Assembly: GCF_052180245.1 (NCBI RefSeq)
Contig: NZ_CP197474.1
Coordinates: 1 to 64,000, forward strand
Reading direction: 5' to 3'
Source of the DNA: Parapusillimonas sp013416435
Lineage (GTDB): Bacteria > Pseudomonadota > Gammaproteobacteria > Burkholderiales > Burkholderiaceae_B
Length of the DNA: 64,000 bases
Made by a program: the position numbers and the translations under genes. The notes beneath the pieces are model-generated. The model searched no databases. It was given only the letters and a program-made list of their open reading frames with translations, and had not been told where the DNA came from. This document shows, piece after piece, positions 42,492 through 51,768 of this stretch (within the stretch, counting starts at the first letter, position 1; each line of letters opens with the position of its first letter).

Positions 42492-43157
42492 ATGGCAGAA
42501 CTACAAAGCACAGAAAATCACATTCAATCCCTCCCGGAGATGGTGTATCAACGGTTGCGCAGCGGTGTCCTGAAGGGCGAGTTCCCGCCCGGCCAAATCC
42601 TGCGCCAGGAAGAGCTTGCACAACGTTTCGGCTCCAGCAGGGTTCCTTTACGGGAAGCCATGACCAGGCTGGAAACGGAAGGCTTGCTTGAGTTGAGGCC
42701 GCGGCGAGGCTATGCGGTCATTTCCCTTGAGCCGGAAGAGATACAGGAAATCTTTGCCCTTCGTGCGATTGTCGAGGGACACGCGGGGGCGGCTGCCGCG
42801 CTCGCGCGCACGGACAAAGACATCAAGGCGGTGAAAGCCTTGTTGCTCAAGATGGAGAAGGTAAGCATTTCAACTCCGGAAAAGGCCAATCAGTGGCTGG
42901 AGCTGAATTCCGCATTCCACGAAAGAATTTTTTCTTGTGCGGGCTTGCGGCACGTGTCGCGTGTTGCCTTCATGCTGCGCGATATGGTCGAGCCCTACAT
43001 CCGCATCGAGATTAGCCTGACCATGGATGTCGCCGAAGCGGAAGTGGAGCATCGCCAGATATTCGATGCCTTGGTGGATGGCGATTCGGAACGTCTTGGC
43101 CATCTCAGCAAAATCCATTGTGAACATACCGCTGCGCGACTGATCAAGATGTTGTAG
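42492..43157 (+). CDS. GntR-family regulator, FadR/FCD subfamily
   Basis: A 221-residue regulator. The N-terminal winged helix is VYQRLRSGVLKGEFPPGQILRQEELAQRFGSSRVPLREAMTRLETEGLLE. The C-terminal FCD domain contains the metal-binding pattern around ELNSAFHERIF and EHRQIFDAL. It probably controls the divergent Rid gene across the 250-base gap (42242-42491), in which no clear operator could be picked by eye. Such regulators respond to organic acids. Confidence 0.92.
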   Translation: MAELQSTENHIQSLPEMVYQRLRSGVLKGEFPPGQILRQEELAQRFGSSRVPLREAMTRLETEGLLELRPRRGYAVISLEPEEIQEIFALRAIVEGHAGAAAALARTDKDIKAVKALLLKMEKVSISTPEKANQWLELNSAFHERIFSCAGLRHVSRVAFMLRDMVEPYIRIEISLTMDVAEAEVEHRQIFDALVDGDSERLGHLSKIHCEHTAARLIKML

Positions 43158-43161
43158 CAGG

Positions 43162-43183
43162 GGGGTCAGACCCCAGGGTCTGA
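43162..43183. repeat. Truncated copy of the dispersed palindrome
   Basis: GGGGTCAGACCCC followed by A and GGGTCTGA: the left arm is complete while the central bases and the end of the right arm are gone. It begins four bases after the GntR stop. Confidence 0.7.
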
Positions 43184-43189
43184 TGTTTC

Positions 43190-43219
43190 GGGGTCAGACC
43201 CCGTACGGGGTCTGACCCC
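43190..43219. repeat. Dispersed double palindrome
   Basis: A perfect copy with GTAC between the arms, the second of three copies between the convergent GntR and response-regulator genes. Confidence 0.9.
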
Positions 43220-43238
43220 ATCTCAAGGCGCTGAAGCA

Positions 43239-43268
43239 GGGGTCAGACCCCGCATGGGGTCTGACCCC
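43239..43268. repeat. Dispersed double palindrome
   Basis: A perfect copy with GCAT between the arms, 13 bases from the response-regulator stop. Confidence 0.9.
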
Positions 43269-43281
43269 ATCGCGGATGAGC

Positions 43282-43917
43282 TCAATCGATCAGCTTGTGC
43301 CTGAGCGCATACTGCACAAGCTCCGCGTTGTTGCCGAGATTGAGCTTTTGCATGATGCGGCTGCGGTAGGTGCTTACAGTCTTGACGCTCAGGAACAGCT
43401 GCGTGCCGATGTCGGTAAGCCGTTGGCCTTTTACGATGAGCATCATGATCTCGAACTCGCGGGAAGACAGCTTGGCCTGGGGAGCCTCTTCGGCATCGTC
43501 GGACCGGCTGTGCCGAAGGACCCGGTCGAGAATCTCGGCGGGAAAATACTTGCTGCCGGCTGCCACCCTGCGTATGCACGTGATCAATTCGTGGAAGTCC
43601 ATGTCCTTGGCGATGTAGCCGCTGGCGCCCGCGTCGAGGGCGCGCAGGGCATAGGTTTCGGCCGGATACATGCTCAGGATGATGACGGGAAGAGCGGGCC
43701 TTTCAGCCTTGATGGAGGGAAGGATATCCAGCCCGCTCCTGCCTTTCATGTTGATGTCCAGCAGCACCACGTCGATTGGCGTGGTGCGCAGGCACAGCAG
43801 GGCCTCGCCCGCGTCAGCAGTTTCCGCGGCGACGTGCAGGTCGTTTTCCTCGTGAAGCAGGCGCTTCAAGCCATCGCGGAAAATAGTGTGATCGTCAACG
43901 AGGAGTATGCTTACCAT
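43282..43917 (-). CDS. NarL/FixJ-family response regulator
   Basis: A 211-residue two-component regulator. The receiver domain has the acidic pair VDDHT, the phospho-acceptor Asp in VVLLDINMKG and Lys in YIAKDMD. The C-terminal LuxR helix-turn-helix is LSSREFEIMMLIVKGQRLTDIG. Its partner is probably the NarX-like kinase at 45125, which is on the other strand beyond the Bug receptor gene. It follows that receptor gene by 13 bases in the same direction, so the two are likely one transcript. Confidence 0.92.
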   Translation of the reverse strand: MVSILLVDDHTIFRDGLKRLLHEENDLHVAAETADAGEALLCLRTTPIDVVLLDINMKGRSGLDILPSIKAERPALPVIILSMYPAETYALRALDAGASGYIAKDMDFHELITCIRRVAAGSKYFPAEILDRVLRHSRSDDAEEAPQAKLSSREFEIMMLIVKGQRLTDIGTQLFLSVKTVSTYRSRIMQKLNLGNNAELVQYALRHKLID

Positions 43918-43930
43918 GGTGTCCTAGAGG

Positions 43931-44923
43931 CTAGCTCGCGCGAGGTACGTCGAGCGCTTTGAGAATACGGGCTTCACTGTCGACGGACTCCGTTGCGAAC
44001 TGGCGGAATTGTTCGCCGTTCATATACTGCGGAGTCATGTCGAACTTCTTCAGATTTTCGAGGAAAGCGGCTTGCTGCATGGCCTTTTGGAAGCCGTCGT
44101 GCAATGCTTGAACCACTTGCTGCGGTGTTCCCTTTGGGGCAGCGAGGCCCCATGGCGATGTCTGTACCATATCGATACCGACTTCACGCAATGTCGGTAC
44201 GCTGGGAAAACGCTCGACCCGCTTGTCCGACCAGATCACCAACAAACGCATCTTGCCTGACTCGACATACGGTACCCAGGATGAGGCATCCGCGACCGAC
44301 ATTATATGACCTCCCAGCAGCGCTGGAATGGCGTCCGCCACACCCTTGTAAGGTACATGGGTCAGTTGAATGCCCAGTTGGCGGGAAATCTGCTCCATGG
44401 TCAGGTGTTGAGTCGTCAAGCTGCCTACTGTGCCGTAGGTGAGTTCGCCAGGGTGCTTCTTCGCATATTCGACATACTGTTCGAAGGTTTGGATCGGGGA
44501 CGATTCCGGAACGACCAGGCCCCAGGTGAACCCGGTAATCCGGATGACATATTCCAGATCCTTCACCGGATCCCAGTTGATCTTGGTCGTGTAGGGCAAC
44601 CGGTACACACTCATTGGAATGATTCCGATCGTATATCCATCGGGCCGTGCATTTTGCAATTGATGCCCGGGAAGAACGCCGCCGGCTCCCGGCTTGTTCT
44701 CGACGATGACAGGCTGACCGAAAATCTTAGATGCTTCCTCTGCCAGTGAACGGACCACCACATCAGTAACGCCGCCCGCGGTGAATCCGACCAGGATTCG
44801 GATAGGCTGTTGCGGAAAGGCCTCGGCGGCCAAGGCGTTGCTCAACATGCCGGGTATCGAGGAAGTGGCGAGAGCCGCGCCCAGGCTCAGGCTGCTCTTG
44901 CTAAGAAAATCGCGTCGGTTCAA
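43931..44923 (-). CDS. Bug-family (TctC) tripartite tricarboxylate receptor
   Basis: A 330-residue periplasmic receptor. The signal region MNRRDFLSKSSLSLGAALATSSIPGMLSNALA has a twin-arginine look (NRRDFLSK), so Tat export is possible. The mature part starts FPQQPIRILVGFTAGGVTDVVVRSLA and has ENKPGAGGVLPG, both typical of Bug proteins that bind carboxylates. No TctA/TctB permease lies near. Being placed between a response regulator and a divergent kinase, it may act as an extracytoplasmic sensor, as proposed for BugE-BctDE of Bordetella. Confidence 0.9.
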   Translation of the reverse strand: MNRRDFLSKSSLSLGAALATSSIPGMLSNALAAEAFPQQPIRILVGFTAGGVTDVVVRSLAEEASKIFGQPVIVENKPGAGGVLPGHQLQNARPDGYTIGIIPMSVYRLPYTTKINWDPVKDLEYVIRITGFTWGLVVPESSPIQTFEQYVEYAKKHPGELTYGTVGSLTTQHLTMEQISRQLGIQLTHVPYKGVADAIPALLGGHIMSVADASSWVPYVESGKMRLLVIWSDKRVERFPSVPTLREVGIDMVQTSPWGLAAPKGTPQQVVQALHDGFQKAMQQAAFLENLKKFDMTPQYMNGEQFRQFATESVDSEARILKALDVPRAS

Positions 44924-45124
44924 GGTAGTCTCCTGCTTAGAGATGAAAGGCGGATCGCCGGTTCTTTTATTGCCAAGGGTTTATGGATTACTCTATGGCA
45001 GTTTAGACAAGGTCCGGCGCCGAACGCAGTCAGAAGGCGCTGAATACGAAGTCAGTTTATTCCTACACCGATGCGTTCTTTTCGACATTCGGTGTTCACA
45101 CTTTCCATGCCTCCATAAGTTTCC

Positions 45125-46228
45125 ATGAGCCCGGTTGATCCCTCCAGTCCTGCTGAGCTGGCGAATTATCGTTTTCTGTTCGAGGGCCTGATCGAGCAGT
45201 CGGTCGCGGGTATTTACCTGCTGCAGAACGACAAGCTCATCTACGTGAACGACGCATTTGCCAAAATGTGCGGCACTTCTCGCGAGAACCTCTCGGGAAA
45301 ATCACTTGCGGCGGTCGCTCCCCCGGACCAGCGCGAAGAGCTGCTGCGTCAATACGCGCGTCGCCTGCGCGGCGAGTCGCCCGAAAACACCTTTATCGTC
45401 CGGATCAAACGCCCGGACGAGGAAACGGTGCGGGCGATCGAGATCCATGGACGGCTCATTTCGTATCGCGGCGAGCCGGCGGTGATCGGTGTGGGAATAG
45501 ACGCGACCTCGCGCTTGCTGCGGCACCAAGAGCTGGAGGACTCCAAGGCCAGGCTCAGCGAGTTGCTGACCTACATACAGCAGATTCGCGATGAGGAACG
45601 GCTCGATATCTCAATGGAGCTGCATGATGCGGTGGGCGGAATGCTGTCGGCATTGCGCTTCGACCTCATACGCATCAGCAAGAAAATCGGCAAGCTCACG
45701 CCCTTGCAGGAGAACCGCGACGCGAGAGTACAGCTGGGCGAACTCGAGGATACCGCTGAACAGGCCATGCAGTTGGTTCAGGACACCATCAAGGTGGTGC
45801 GGCAGATTTCCGAAGATCTGCATCCAAGCGCGTTGCCGCATCTTGGCATAGCCGAAGCCATCAAGAACGATCTCAAGAAGTTCGAATCCCGCTACGGTAT
45901 CAAGAGCGAATTCCATTCCACCGAAGTGCCGCTCGGATTCCCCGATGAAACGGTTCGTGATCTTTACCGTATCTTCCAGGAAGGGCTCAACAATGTCGCC
46001 AAGCACGCCCAGGCGACGAAGGTGACCGTATCCATTACTCAAGCCGATCAGCGCTTCGTTCTCGGTCTGGAGGACGATGGGGTCGGAATGGCGGGCCATG
46101 AGCCGCAGCCAGGAAAATATGGCTTGTCCAGCATGCGTGAGCGCGTGCGCCGGTACGGCGGCACGCTGGATATTGCATCGGGCCCGCAAGGCGGCGTCCG
46201 GCTGACGGTCGGGATCCCCCTCGGCTAG
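45125..46228 (+). CDS. PAS-domain sensor histidine kinase (NarX/HisKA_3 type), soluble
   Basis: A 367-residue kinase. A PAS domain covers about residues 13-135 (IEQSVAGIYLLQNDKLIYVNDAFAKMCG). The HisKA_3 helix carries the phospho-acceptor His in EERLDISMELHDAVGGMLSALR. The ATPase domain has the N box FQEGLNNVAKHAQA, the G1 box EDDGVGMAG and a final RLTVGIPLG. No membrane segment or signal peptide is visible, so it senses a cytoplasmic cue through PAS or is told by another protein. It is divergent from the Bug receptor gene; the 200-base gap 44924-45124 should hold both promoters. Confidence 0.92.
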   Translation: MSPVDPSSPAELANYRFLFEGLIEQSVAGIYLLQNDKLIYVNDAFAKMCGTSRENLSGKSLAAVAPPDQREELLRQYARRLRGESPENTFIVRIKRPDEETVRAIEIHGRLISYRGEPAVIGVGIDATSRLLRHQELEDSKARLSELLTYIQQIRDEERLDISMELHDAVGGMLSALRFDLIRISKKIGKLTPLQENRDARVQLGELEDTAEQAMQLVQDTIKVVRQISEDLHPSALPHLGIAEAIKNDLKKFESRYGIKSEFHSTEVPLGFPDETVRDLYRIFQEGLNNVAKHAQATKVTVSITQADQRFVLGLEDDGVGMAGHEPQPGKYGLSSMRERVRRYGGTLDIASGPQGGVRLTVGIPLG

Positions 46229-46240
46229 GGCCAGGGGCTG

Positions 46241-47026
46241 CTAGCGGCCGGTGAAGACGGCCGCGCGTCGCTCTACGAAGGACTGTATGCCCTCCTTGAA
46301 ATCATCCGATGCGAACACCTTGGAGCGGATATCGGGGATGCATTCGATGGCTGCCTGCTCGGCGGCGTCGATGAACTTCATGGCGGCTTGCTTGGTTGCG
46401 CGCAGGCCCAATGGCGCGCTCGTGCAGATTCTGGCTGCCAGGTCCTTTGCACGGTTGAGCTGCTCGCCGAAGGGAACGACCTCTTGGACGAAACCCAGTT
46501 CGCGTGCGCGCTGGGCGTCGAACTCTTCACACAGGAATAAATGGTACATCGCGTTGCCCCAGCCGGTACGCGTCAGATAGCGAAAGTGCGCGCCGCCCAA
46601 CGGGGCGATTCCGCGCTTGGCTTCGAGTTGTCCGAAGCGGGCCGTGTCGGCCGCCACAACGATGTCGCAAGCGAGCATGATCTCGATGCCGACGGTGTAG
46701 GTAATTCCCTGGACGACGGCGATCAAGGGCTTGGTGCAGCGACGCTTCAGGCCGAACGGATCCACCCATTCGTCTGGCCGCGGCTTGGCGGTTGCGGCGG
46801 GCCCGAAGAACTTGGGCATGTCGAGGCCGGCGGTGGTGTGCTCGCCCGCCGAGCAGAGTATTCCGACCCATAAATCATCGTTCTCCTCGAACGCGGTGAG
46901 GTGCTGCGCGAGCTGCTCCATCATTTCCGGCGAGTAGGCGTTCTTCTTTTTTATGTTGTCGACGGTGATGATGCAGACATGGCCGTCCACTTCCATCGTT
47001 ACTTCACCTGTTTCTTCCGGTTGCAT
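46241..47026 (-). CDS. Enoyl-CoA hydratase/isomerase family protein
   Basis: A 261-residue crotonase-fold protein. TTAGLDMPKFF and AVVQGITYTVGIEIMLACDIVVAADTARFGQLEAKRGIAPLGGA hold the oxyanion-hole region. The second Glu usual in hydratases lies in this loop (QLEAKRGI). It should act on an acyl-CoA double bond or a related CoA ester. It is the last gene of the block acyl-CoA dehydrogenase, CoA synthetase, two crotonases (51616 down to 46241) and converges with the histidine kinase gene, 13 bases apart. Confidence 0.88.
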   Translation of the reverse strand: MQPEETGEVTMEVDGHVCIITVDNIKKKNAYSPEMMEQLAQHLTAFEENDDLWVGILCSAGEHTTAGLDMPKFFGPAATAKPRPDEWVDPFGLKRRCTKPLIAVVQGITYTVGIEIMLACDIVVAADTARFGQLEAKRGIAPLGGAHFRYLTRTGWGNAMYHLFLCEEFDAQRARELGFVQEVVPFGEQLNRAKDLAARICTSAPLGLRATKQAAMKFIDAAEQAAIECIPDIRSKVFASDDFKEGIQSFVERRAAVFTGR

Positions 47027-47078
47027 AGTCGCTCCTTGCCTTGTTGCCTATTGATTTCCATTCGGTGATGACCGGGTG

Positions 47079-47876
47079 TCACACCACTTTCTTTGCGCGC
47101 GCTATCGTGGAATCGAGCCCTTTCTTGAGATGCGACTGGAACTCTTCGGTGACGTGAGAAAGTTGATGCACGTCGAAGTGAGCCGTGATCGCCGAGCGGA
47201 AGCCCTGCGCATCCCACGTCCGGTTCAGGGAGCGCTTGGTGAAGCGGATACCGTAGGGAGGGGCTTCCGCCACGGTATTGGCCAAAGCCAGTGTTGCTTC
47301 TTCGAGTTGCTCTACTGGCACGACCCTGTTGATCATGCCGATCTGCAGGGCTTCCTGGGCGGGGATGCGGGCGCCGGTGAATATCATTTCCTTAGCCTTG
47401 CGCATGCTCATTACCCAGGGATGTATCAACACTTCCAGACTCGCTGTTCCCATCGAGTGGGCGACGGGATCGGAGAAGAAGGCGTTATCGGCGCAAACGA
47501 TGAGATCGCACATGTTGGCGACCATGAAGCCGCCGGCAATGCAAGCACCTTGCACTTGTGCGATGGTGGGCTTTTTTAGATCATGGAGGCGCAGGCAGTA
47601 TTCAAGAAAATGCTCTTCTTCGTATTCCCAGCGTTGTTCAACGGTGGGATTGGGGCGCTCGATCTTGGCGGACTTCAGATCATGGCCTGCGGAGAAATGG
47701 TCTCCCGTGGCAGCGATGACGACGACGCGCACTTCGTCGTCCGCTTCCGCCGCGCGCAGTGCGTGATCGAGTTCGCGCAGTAATGAACGGTCCTGTGCGT
47801 TTCGCACGGCGGGGCGGTTCAGCCGGATTCGGGCAACGGCGCCGATCCGTTCGCTAACTATATTCTGATAGTCCAT
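47079..47876 (-). CDS. Enoyl-CoA hydratase/isomerase family protein
   Basis: A 265-residue crotonase. GDHFSAGHDLKSAK is the first oxyanion strand, and AQVQGACIAGGFMVANMCDLIVCADNAFFSDPVAHSMG the second. The latter loop has Asp-Pro where classical hydratases carry a Glu, so activity may differ from simple hydration. ATG 47876 is preceded by GGAG at a good distance; an ATG at 47897 is seven codons upstream without such a site. It belongs to the same CoA catabolic operon. Confidence 0.88.
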   Translation of the reverse strand: MDYQNIVSERIGAVARIRLNRPAVRNAQDRSLLRELDHALRAAEADDEVRVVVIAATGDHFSAGHDLKSAKIERPNPTVEQRWEYEEEHFLEYCLRLHDLKKPTIAQVQGACIAGGFMVANMCDLIVCADNAFFSDPVAHSMGTASLEVLIHPWVMSMRKAKEMIFTGARIPAQEALQIGMINRVVPVEQLEEATLALANTVAEAPPYGIRFTKRSLNRTWDAQGFRSAITAHFDVHQLSHVTEEFQSHLKKGLDSTIARAKKVV

Positions 47877-47912
47877 GTTGATTCTCCAATAATCCATGTG
47901 ATGCTGGTCAGA

Positions 47913-49832
47913 TCACGTCCGTAATATGTCGATTTCCAGCGACAGGCCGCTCAGGGCCCGGCGCGCGAGCGCGTCGTCGATGTCGCTGGATTCCAGATAC
48001 ACGCGAGCCTTGAGGCTTCCGGCGGGCCCATCCATGGCCTCGGCGCGGAAACCGCCTGCGATGCCCGCCTTGTTCAAAATGAGGCGTATGCCGTCTTCCA
48101 GCGCCGAGCGCCGCAGCGGCTGCCGCAAAATCTTTCCCATCGGTGATTTTGGGATCTCTTGCGCTACGCAACAGGACTTCGGAATGGCGGCGCGCTCGTG
48201 CACATGCGCGGCGACGAACTCCAGTATGTCTTGCGTGCTTGCGCTTGCGCCGCTCTTGAGCTGCACATAGGCAACGGGGACTTCGCCGGCATGGCTGTCG
48301 GGCCGGCCCACCACCACGGCTTCCACGACGTCGGGATGTCGATACAGTATTTCTTCGACCGCCTTCGGATCGATGTTGTGGCCGCCGCGTATGATCACGT
48401 CCTTGGCGCGGCCGACGATCCATACATAGCCATCTTTATCGACGCGTGCGATATCGCCTGTATTGAGCCACAAGCCATGCTCCAGCCAGATGTCATCATC
48501 CAGGACGGAGTCGGAATAGCCGGCGAACATCGTAGGGCCGTTGACCAAGAGGACGCCGGCCTCGCCAACGGGACAGTCTGCAAGCGTGCCATCGGAGTCC
48601 CGGCGTACGATCCGCACTCGATGATAGGGAAAGGGCAGGCCGACGGATCCGGTCTTCACCCGGCCGTTGCGTGGATTCATCATGATGACGGACGTGGTTT
48701 CCGTCATGCCGTAGCCTTCTCTGACCTCAAACCCCGACATCTGCAGAAAGGTCTGGGCAACATGCTCGGACAAGGGGGCGGAGCCCGACAGCACACCCTT
48801 CAGGGACACGAGATCGTTGCGGTCCATAGGGCGCTGGACGAGCTGATTCATGATCGTGGGCACGATCGTCAGATAGGCAATGGAATACCGCCGTACGACG
48901 GACCAGATGTGGTTGACGAGATCCGGATGGCGCCAGCCGGCCGATGTTGCGAGCACGAGGCGCCCGCCGCGCGCGAGTGTGGCGAGACTGCCGGCATAGG
49001 CGCCCACCACATGAAACAGCGGCGTAGCCGAGAGACGGGCTTCTCCCGCCTGGATACCCGCCACCGCCGCGCTTAGCCAGGCGCTCGTGACCACGCCGGC
49101 ATGTGTATGGCGTGCCAGCTTTGGCAGGCCCGTCGTCCCGCCTGTGGGGAACAGCGCGGCAATGGCGTCGCCTTGGGGCAGTCCGGCGGGGTCCAGCTGC
49201 GATGAAAATGTATCGATGACCTTGTCATATTCGATGAACCGTACACCGTGTGGAGGCGCGCCGTTGGAGTCGCCGCCTATCCGTATGACGGTGCGGAGCT
49301 GGGGACATGATGCGACGATGCCCTCGACTTTCTTCCAGCAGTCCACTAGCGCGTCCCCACCGTAGACGAAAAGTACCGTTGAACCGGACGCCTTCATTAT
49401 TTCGGCGATTGCTTCCGGCTCCATCATCCAATTCACCGGATTGGCAACGCATACCGCCTGTGTCCCCCAAAGGGCGAATTGCGCTTCAGGGGTGTTTGCC
49501 AGCAACAGGGAAACCACGTCTTGAGAACCGATGCCCAGCGAACGCAAAAGGTTGCCCGTTTGGTTGATTCGGTCCAACAGCATGCGATAGCTGATCGAAC
49601 GTCTCGTTTGCTCGCATCGGGCCGGATCGCTGAAGAAATCAATGGCGATGGCCTCGGGCTCGTGCCGGCAACTGGCATGCAGCAGGCCATAGGTCGATTT
49701 GGGCAGAGCCCATGCGTCCAGAGCCTGCTGCTCGAACAGTTCCTGTCGATTGGCGCTCGACAGGTCGGCATCGAGCCAGTAGCTGGGTGGGATGGGGGAT
49801 TTCACTTTGATTTTGGCCGTGCTCAACGGCAT
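47913..49832 (-). CDS. AMP-binding acyl-CoA synthetase
   Basis: A 639-residue ANL-superfamily enzyme. The P loop is ALFPTGGTTGLPKLARHTHAG, the YGMTETTSVIMMN motif follows, then LNTGDIARVDKDGYVWIVGRAKDVIIRGGHNIDP and a PKSPMGKILRQPLRR region with the catalytic Lys. It activates an unknown acid to its CoA ester with ATP. The start at 49832 overlaps the acyl-CoA dehydrogenase end by ten bases; the frame continues upstream but only inside that gene. Confidence 0.92.
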   Translation of the reverse strand: MPLSTAKIKVKSPIPPSYWLDADLSSANRQELFEQQALDAWALPKSTYGLLHASCRHEPEAIAIDFFSDPARCEQTRRSISYRMLLDRINQTGNLLRSLGIGSQDVVSLLLANTPEAQFALWGTQAVCVANPVNWMMEPEAIAEIMKASGSTVLFVYGGDALVDCWKKVEGIVASCPQLRTVIRIGGDSNGAPPHGVRFIEYDKVIDTFSSQLDPAGLPQGDAIAALFPTGGTTGLPKLARHTHAGVVTSAWLSAAVAGIQAGEARLSATPLFHVVGAYAGSLATLARGGRLVLATSAGWRHPDLVNHIWSVVRRYSIAYLTIVPTIMNQLVQRPMDRNDLVSLKGVLSGSAPLSEHVAQTFLQMSGFEVREGYGMTETTSVIMMNPRNGRVKTGSVGLPFPYHRVRIVRRDSDGTLADCPVGEAGVLLVNGPTMFAGYSDSVLDDDIWLEHGLWLNTGDIARVDKDGYVWIVGRAKDVIIRGGHNIDPKAVEEILYRHPDVVEAVVVGRPDSHAGEVPVAYVQLKSGASASTQDILEFVAAHVHERAAIPKSCCVAQEIPKSPMGKILRQPLRRSALEDGIRLILNKAGIAGGFRAEAMDGPAGSLKARVYLESSDIDDALARRALSGLSLEIDILRT

Positions 49833-51616
49833 TCGAGTGCGGTAGGTTCCATTATCGAGTCGGCGGGCGCCGAGAGGCGCGCGATTCGCATTTCCACTTC
49901 GACGAAAAGATGCTCGAAATAGAATCGAGCGGCCGCAAGTTTCTCGGTGCGGAGCGCATCGTGCTCGGGCAGCTTGGTCAAGGCGGCATGTGCAGCCCGG
50001 CACCAGAAGTAACCGTAGACCAGGTGACCCACGATACGCAGGAAGTCGGTTGCGGATGATGAAAATTGCAGAGGATCGTGAGATGCGGAGTCCAGAAGCC
50101 CGGGCAGGAACTCTTCCGTCCGGTTTGCCAGCGATGACAATGGTGTCAGGAATGCAGACATTCCGGGAATGTCCGTGCCGGCGGCGGCTTGCTGTCTGAT
50201 CAGCGCGAGCAGGAGCTGCAGGCGCGCTCCGGCGTCAGGCAGGACCTTGCGGGCGAGCAAGTCGTGCGCCTGCACTCCGTTGGTCCCCTCGTAGATGGGC
50301 AGGATCCGAACATCGCGGAAGGTCTGCTCTATGCCCGTGTCGGTCACGTATCCACTGCCGCCGTGAACCTGCATCGCCAGGCTGACGGATTCCACGGAAT
50401 TGTCGGAGACAAAGGCCTTGGCCACGGGCGTCAACAGCGCCAGGAGATCCTGCGCCTGTTTCCGGACGCCGGGATCAGCGCCATGTTGGTCGAGGTCGAT
50501 CTGGAGCGCAATCCAGTAAAGGAACATGCGCGCGCTTTCCGCCCAGACTTTCTGGGTAAGCAGCATACGGCGCACGTCGGGCTGGCACAAGATCGGATCT
50601 GGTCCGAACCCTGCGCTTCTGGGCTTGACGGGCGATCGCGATTGGAGGCGTTCCTGTGCATATGCGAGCGATTTTTGATAACCCCATTCGTTCAGGCCAA
50701 GCGCTTGAGCACCGGTGCCAAGGCGTGCGGAATTCATCATCACGAACATCGCGGCCAGGCCTTTGTTGGCCTCGCCGAGCAAATAACCACGTGCTCCTTC
50801 GAAGCGCAGGACACACGTGGCATTGCCGTGCAGGCCCAGCTTGTCTTCGATGGCATCGCAAAACACATTGTTGAACTGATCCGGGCGTCCTTCCGCGTCG
50901 GGCAGCAGCTTCGGGACAAGGAAAAGCGACACGCCCTTGGTGCCGGCCGGTGCGCCTGGCAGGCGGGCCAGGACCAGATGCACGATGTTCTCCGTCAGGT
51001 CGTGCTCTCCCGAAGAAATGAAGATCTTTGTTCCGTTGAGCACATAGCCGCCATCGCTTTGGGGCGATGCCTGTGTGCGCAGCAGACCCAAGTCGGTGCC
51101 GGCGCCAGGCTCGGTGAGACACATCGTGCCTGTCCACGCTCCGGTCGCCAGTTTGGGGGCATAGAGCTTGCGCAAATCAGGCGGTGCGTTGGCCACGATG
51201 CATCGATAGGCGCCTTCCGAAAGGCGCGGATACAGCGCCCACGAAATATTGCTGCCAGCCAGCATTTCACCGAGAATCGCGGAGGTCATCATGGGCAAGG
51301 CCTGCCCGCCGTCTTCCTCTTTGGCGCAAAGACCCGGCCACCCGCTTTCTGTATAGGTTTCGTATGCGTTCCGGAATCCGTCGGGCGTACGCACCCTGCC
51401 TTGCTCCAGCGCGCATCCTTGTTGGTCGCCGCGCGCGTTCAAGGGTGCAAGCTCACCGTGGCAGAATCGATCGGCCCCTTCGATGATCTGATCCAGTGTC
51501 TCGTTATCGATCGCTACCGCAGGCGCATGGCGGGCGAGCGTCCGCTCGACCTCGAGCACTTCGTTCAGCACGAACTTAATATCCTTTTGTGGGGCGGAAT
51601 ACAGACCGTCTTTCAT
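49823..51616 (-). CDS. Acyl-CoA dehydrogenase, long form (DmdC-like)
   Basis: A 597-residue flavoprotein of the longer acyl-CoA dehydrogenase branch that includes 3-methylmercaptopropionyl-CoA dehydrogenase. TGTMCLTEPGAGTDLGLLRTQA and GTKIFISSGEHD contact FAD and substrate; VHGGSGYVTDTGIEQTFRDVRILPIYEGTNGVQAHDLLARKVL carries the active-site region with the catalytic Glu in YEGTNG. The extra C-terminal helices (from ~470) fit that branch. It is the first gene of a four-gene catabolic operon. The true substrate is not known. Confidence 0.9.
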   Translation of the reverse strand: MKDGLYSAPQKDIKFVLNEVLEVERTLARHAPAVAIDNETLDQIIEGADRFCHGELAPLNARGDQQGCALEQGRVRTPDGFRNAYETYTESGWPGLCAKEEDGGQALPMMTSAILGEMLAGSNISWALYPRLSEGAYRCIVANAPPDLRKLYAPKLATGAWTGTMCLTEPGAGTDLGLLRTQASPQSDGGYVLNGTKIFISSGEHDLTENIVHLVLARLPGAPAGTKGVSLFLVPKLLPDAEGRPDQFNNVFCDAIEDKLGLHGNATCVLRFEGARGYLLGEANKGLAAMFVMMNSARLGTGAQALGLNEWGYQKSLAYAQERLQSRSPVKPRSAGFGPDPILCQPDVRRMLLTQKVWAESARMFLYWIALQIDLDQHGADPGVRKQAQDLLALLTPVAKAFVSDNSVESVSLAMQVHGGSGYVTDTGIEQTFRDVRILPIYEGTNGVQAHDLLARKVLPDAGARLQLLLALIRQQAAAGTDIPGMSAFLTPLSSLANRTEEFLPGLLDSASHDPLQFSSSATDFLRIVGHLVYGYFWCRAAHAALTKLPEHDALRTEKLAAARFYFEHLFVEVEMRIARLSAPADSIMEPTALECR

Positions 51617-51732
51617 GCGTCTACACCATCGAGCCTTGAGTGAACATGGCGCCAGTGTAGAGAGACGGCCTTTGCTTCTCTGTCAGAAGCCTTCTTGAGC
51701 TTATGTAGGATTTATCTGATGCCGCAGCTCTG

Positions 51733-51762
51733 GGGGTCGGACCCCGTACGGGGTCTGACCCC
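51733..51762. repeat. Dispersed double palindrome
   Basis: A copy with GTAC between the arms and one mismatch in the left arm (GGTCGGACCCC). It lies upstream of the acyl-CoA dehydrogenase gene. Confidence 0.85.
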
Positions 51763-51768
51763 ACCTCC

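Noticed and set aside
43162..43268. Three palindromes in a row, CRISPR-like at first sight
   Set aside because: Spacing is irregular (6 and 19 bases), the spacers are not of equal length and no cas genes are near. The units are part of the window-wide dispersed repeat.
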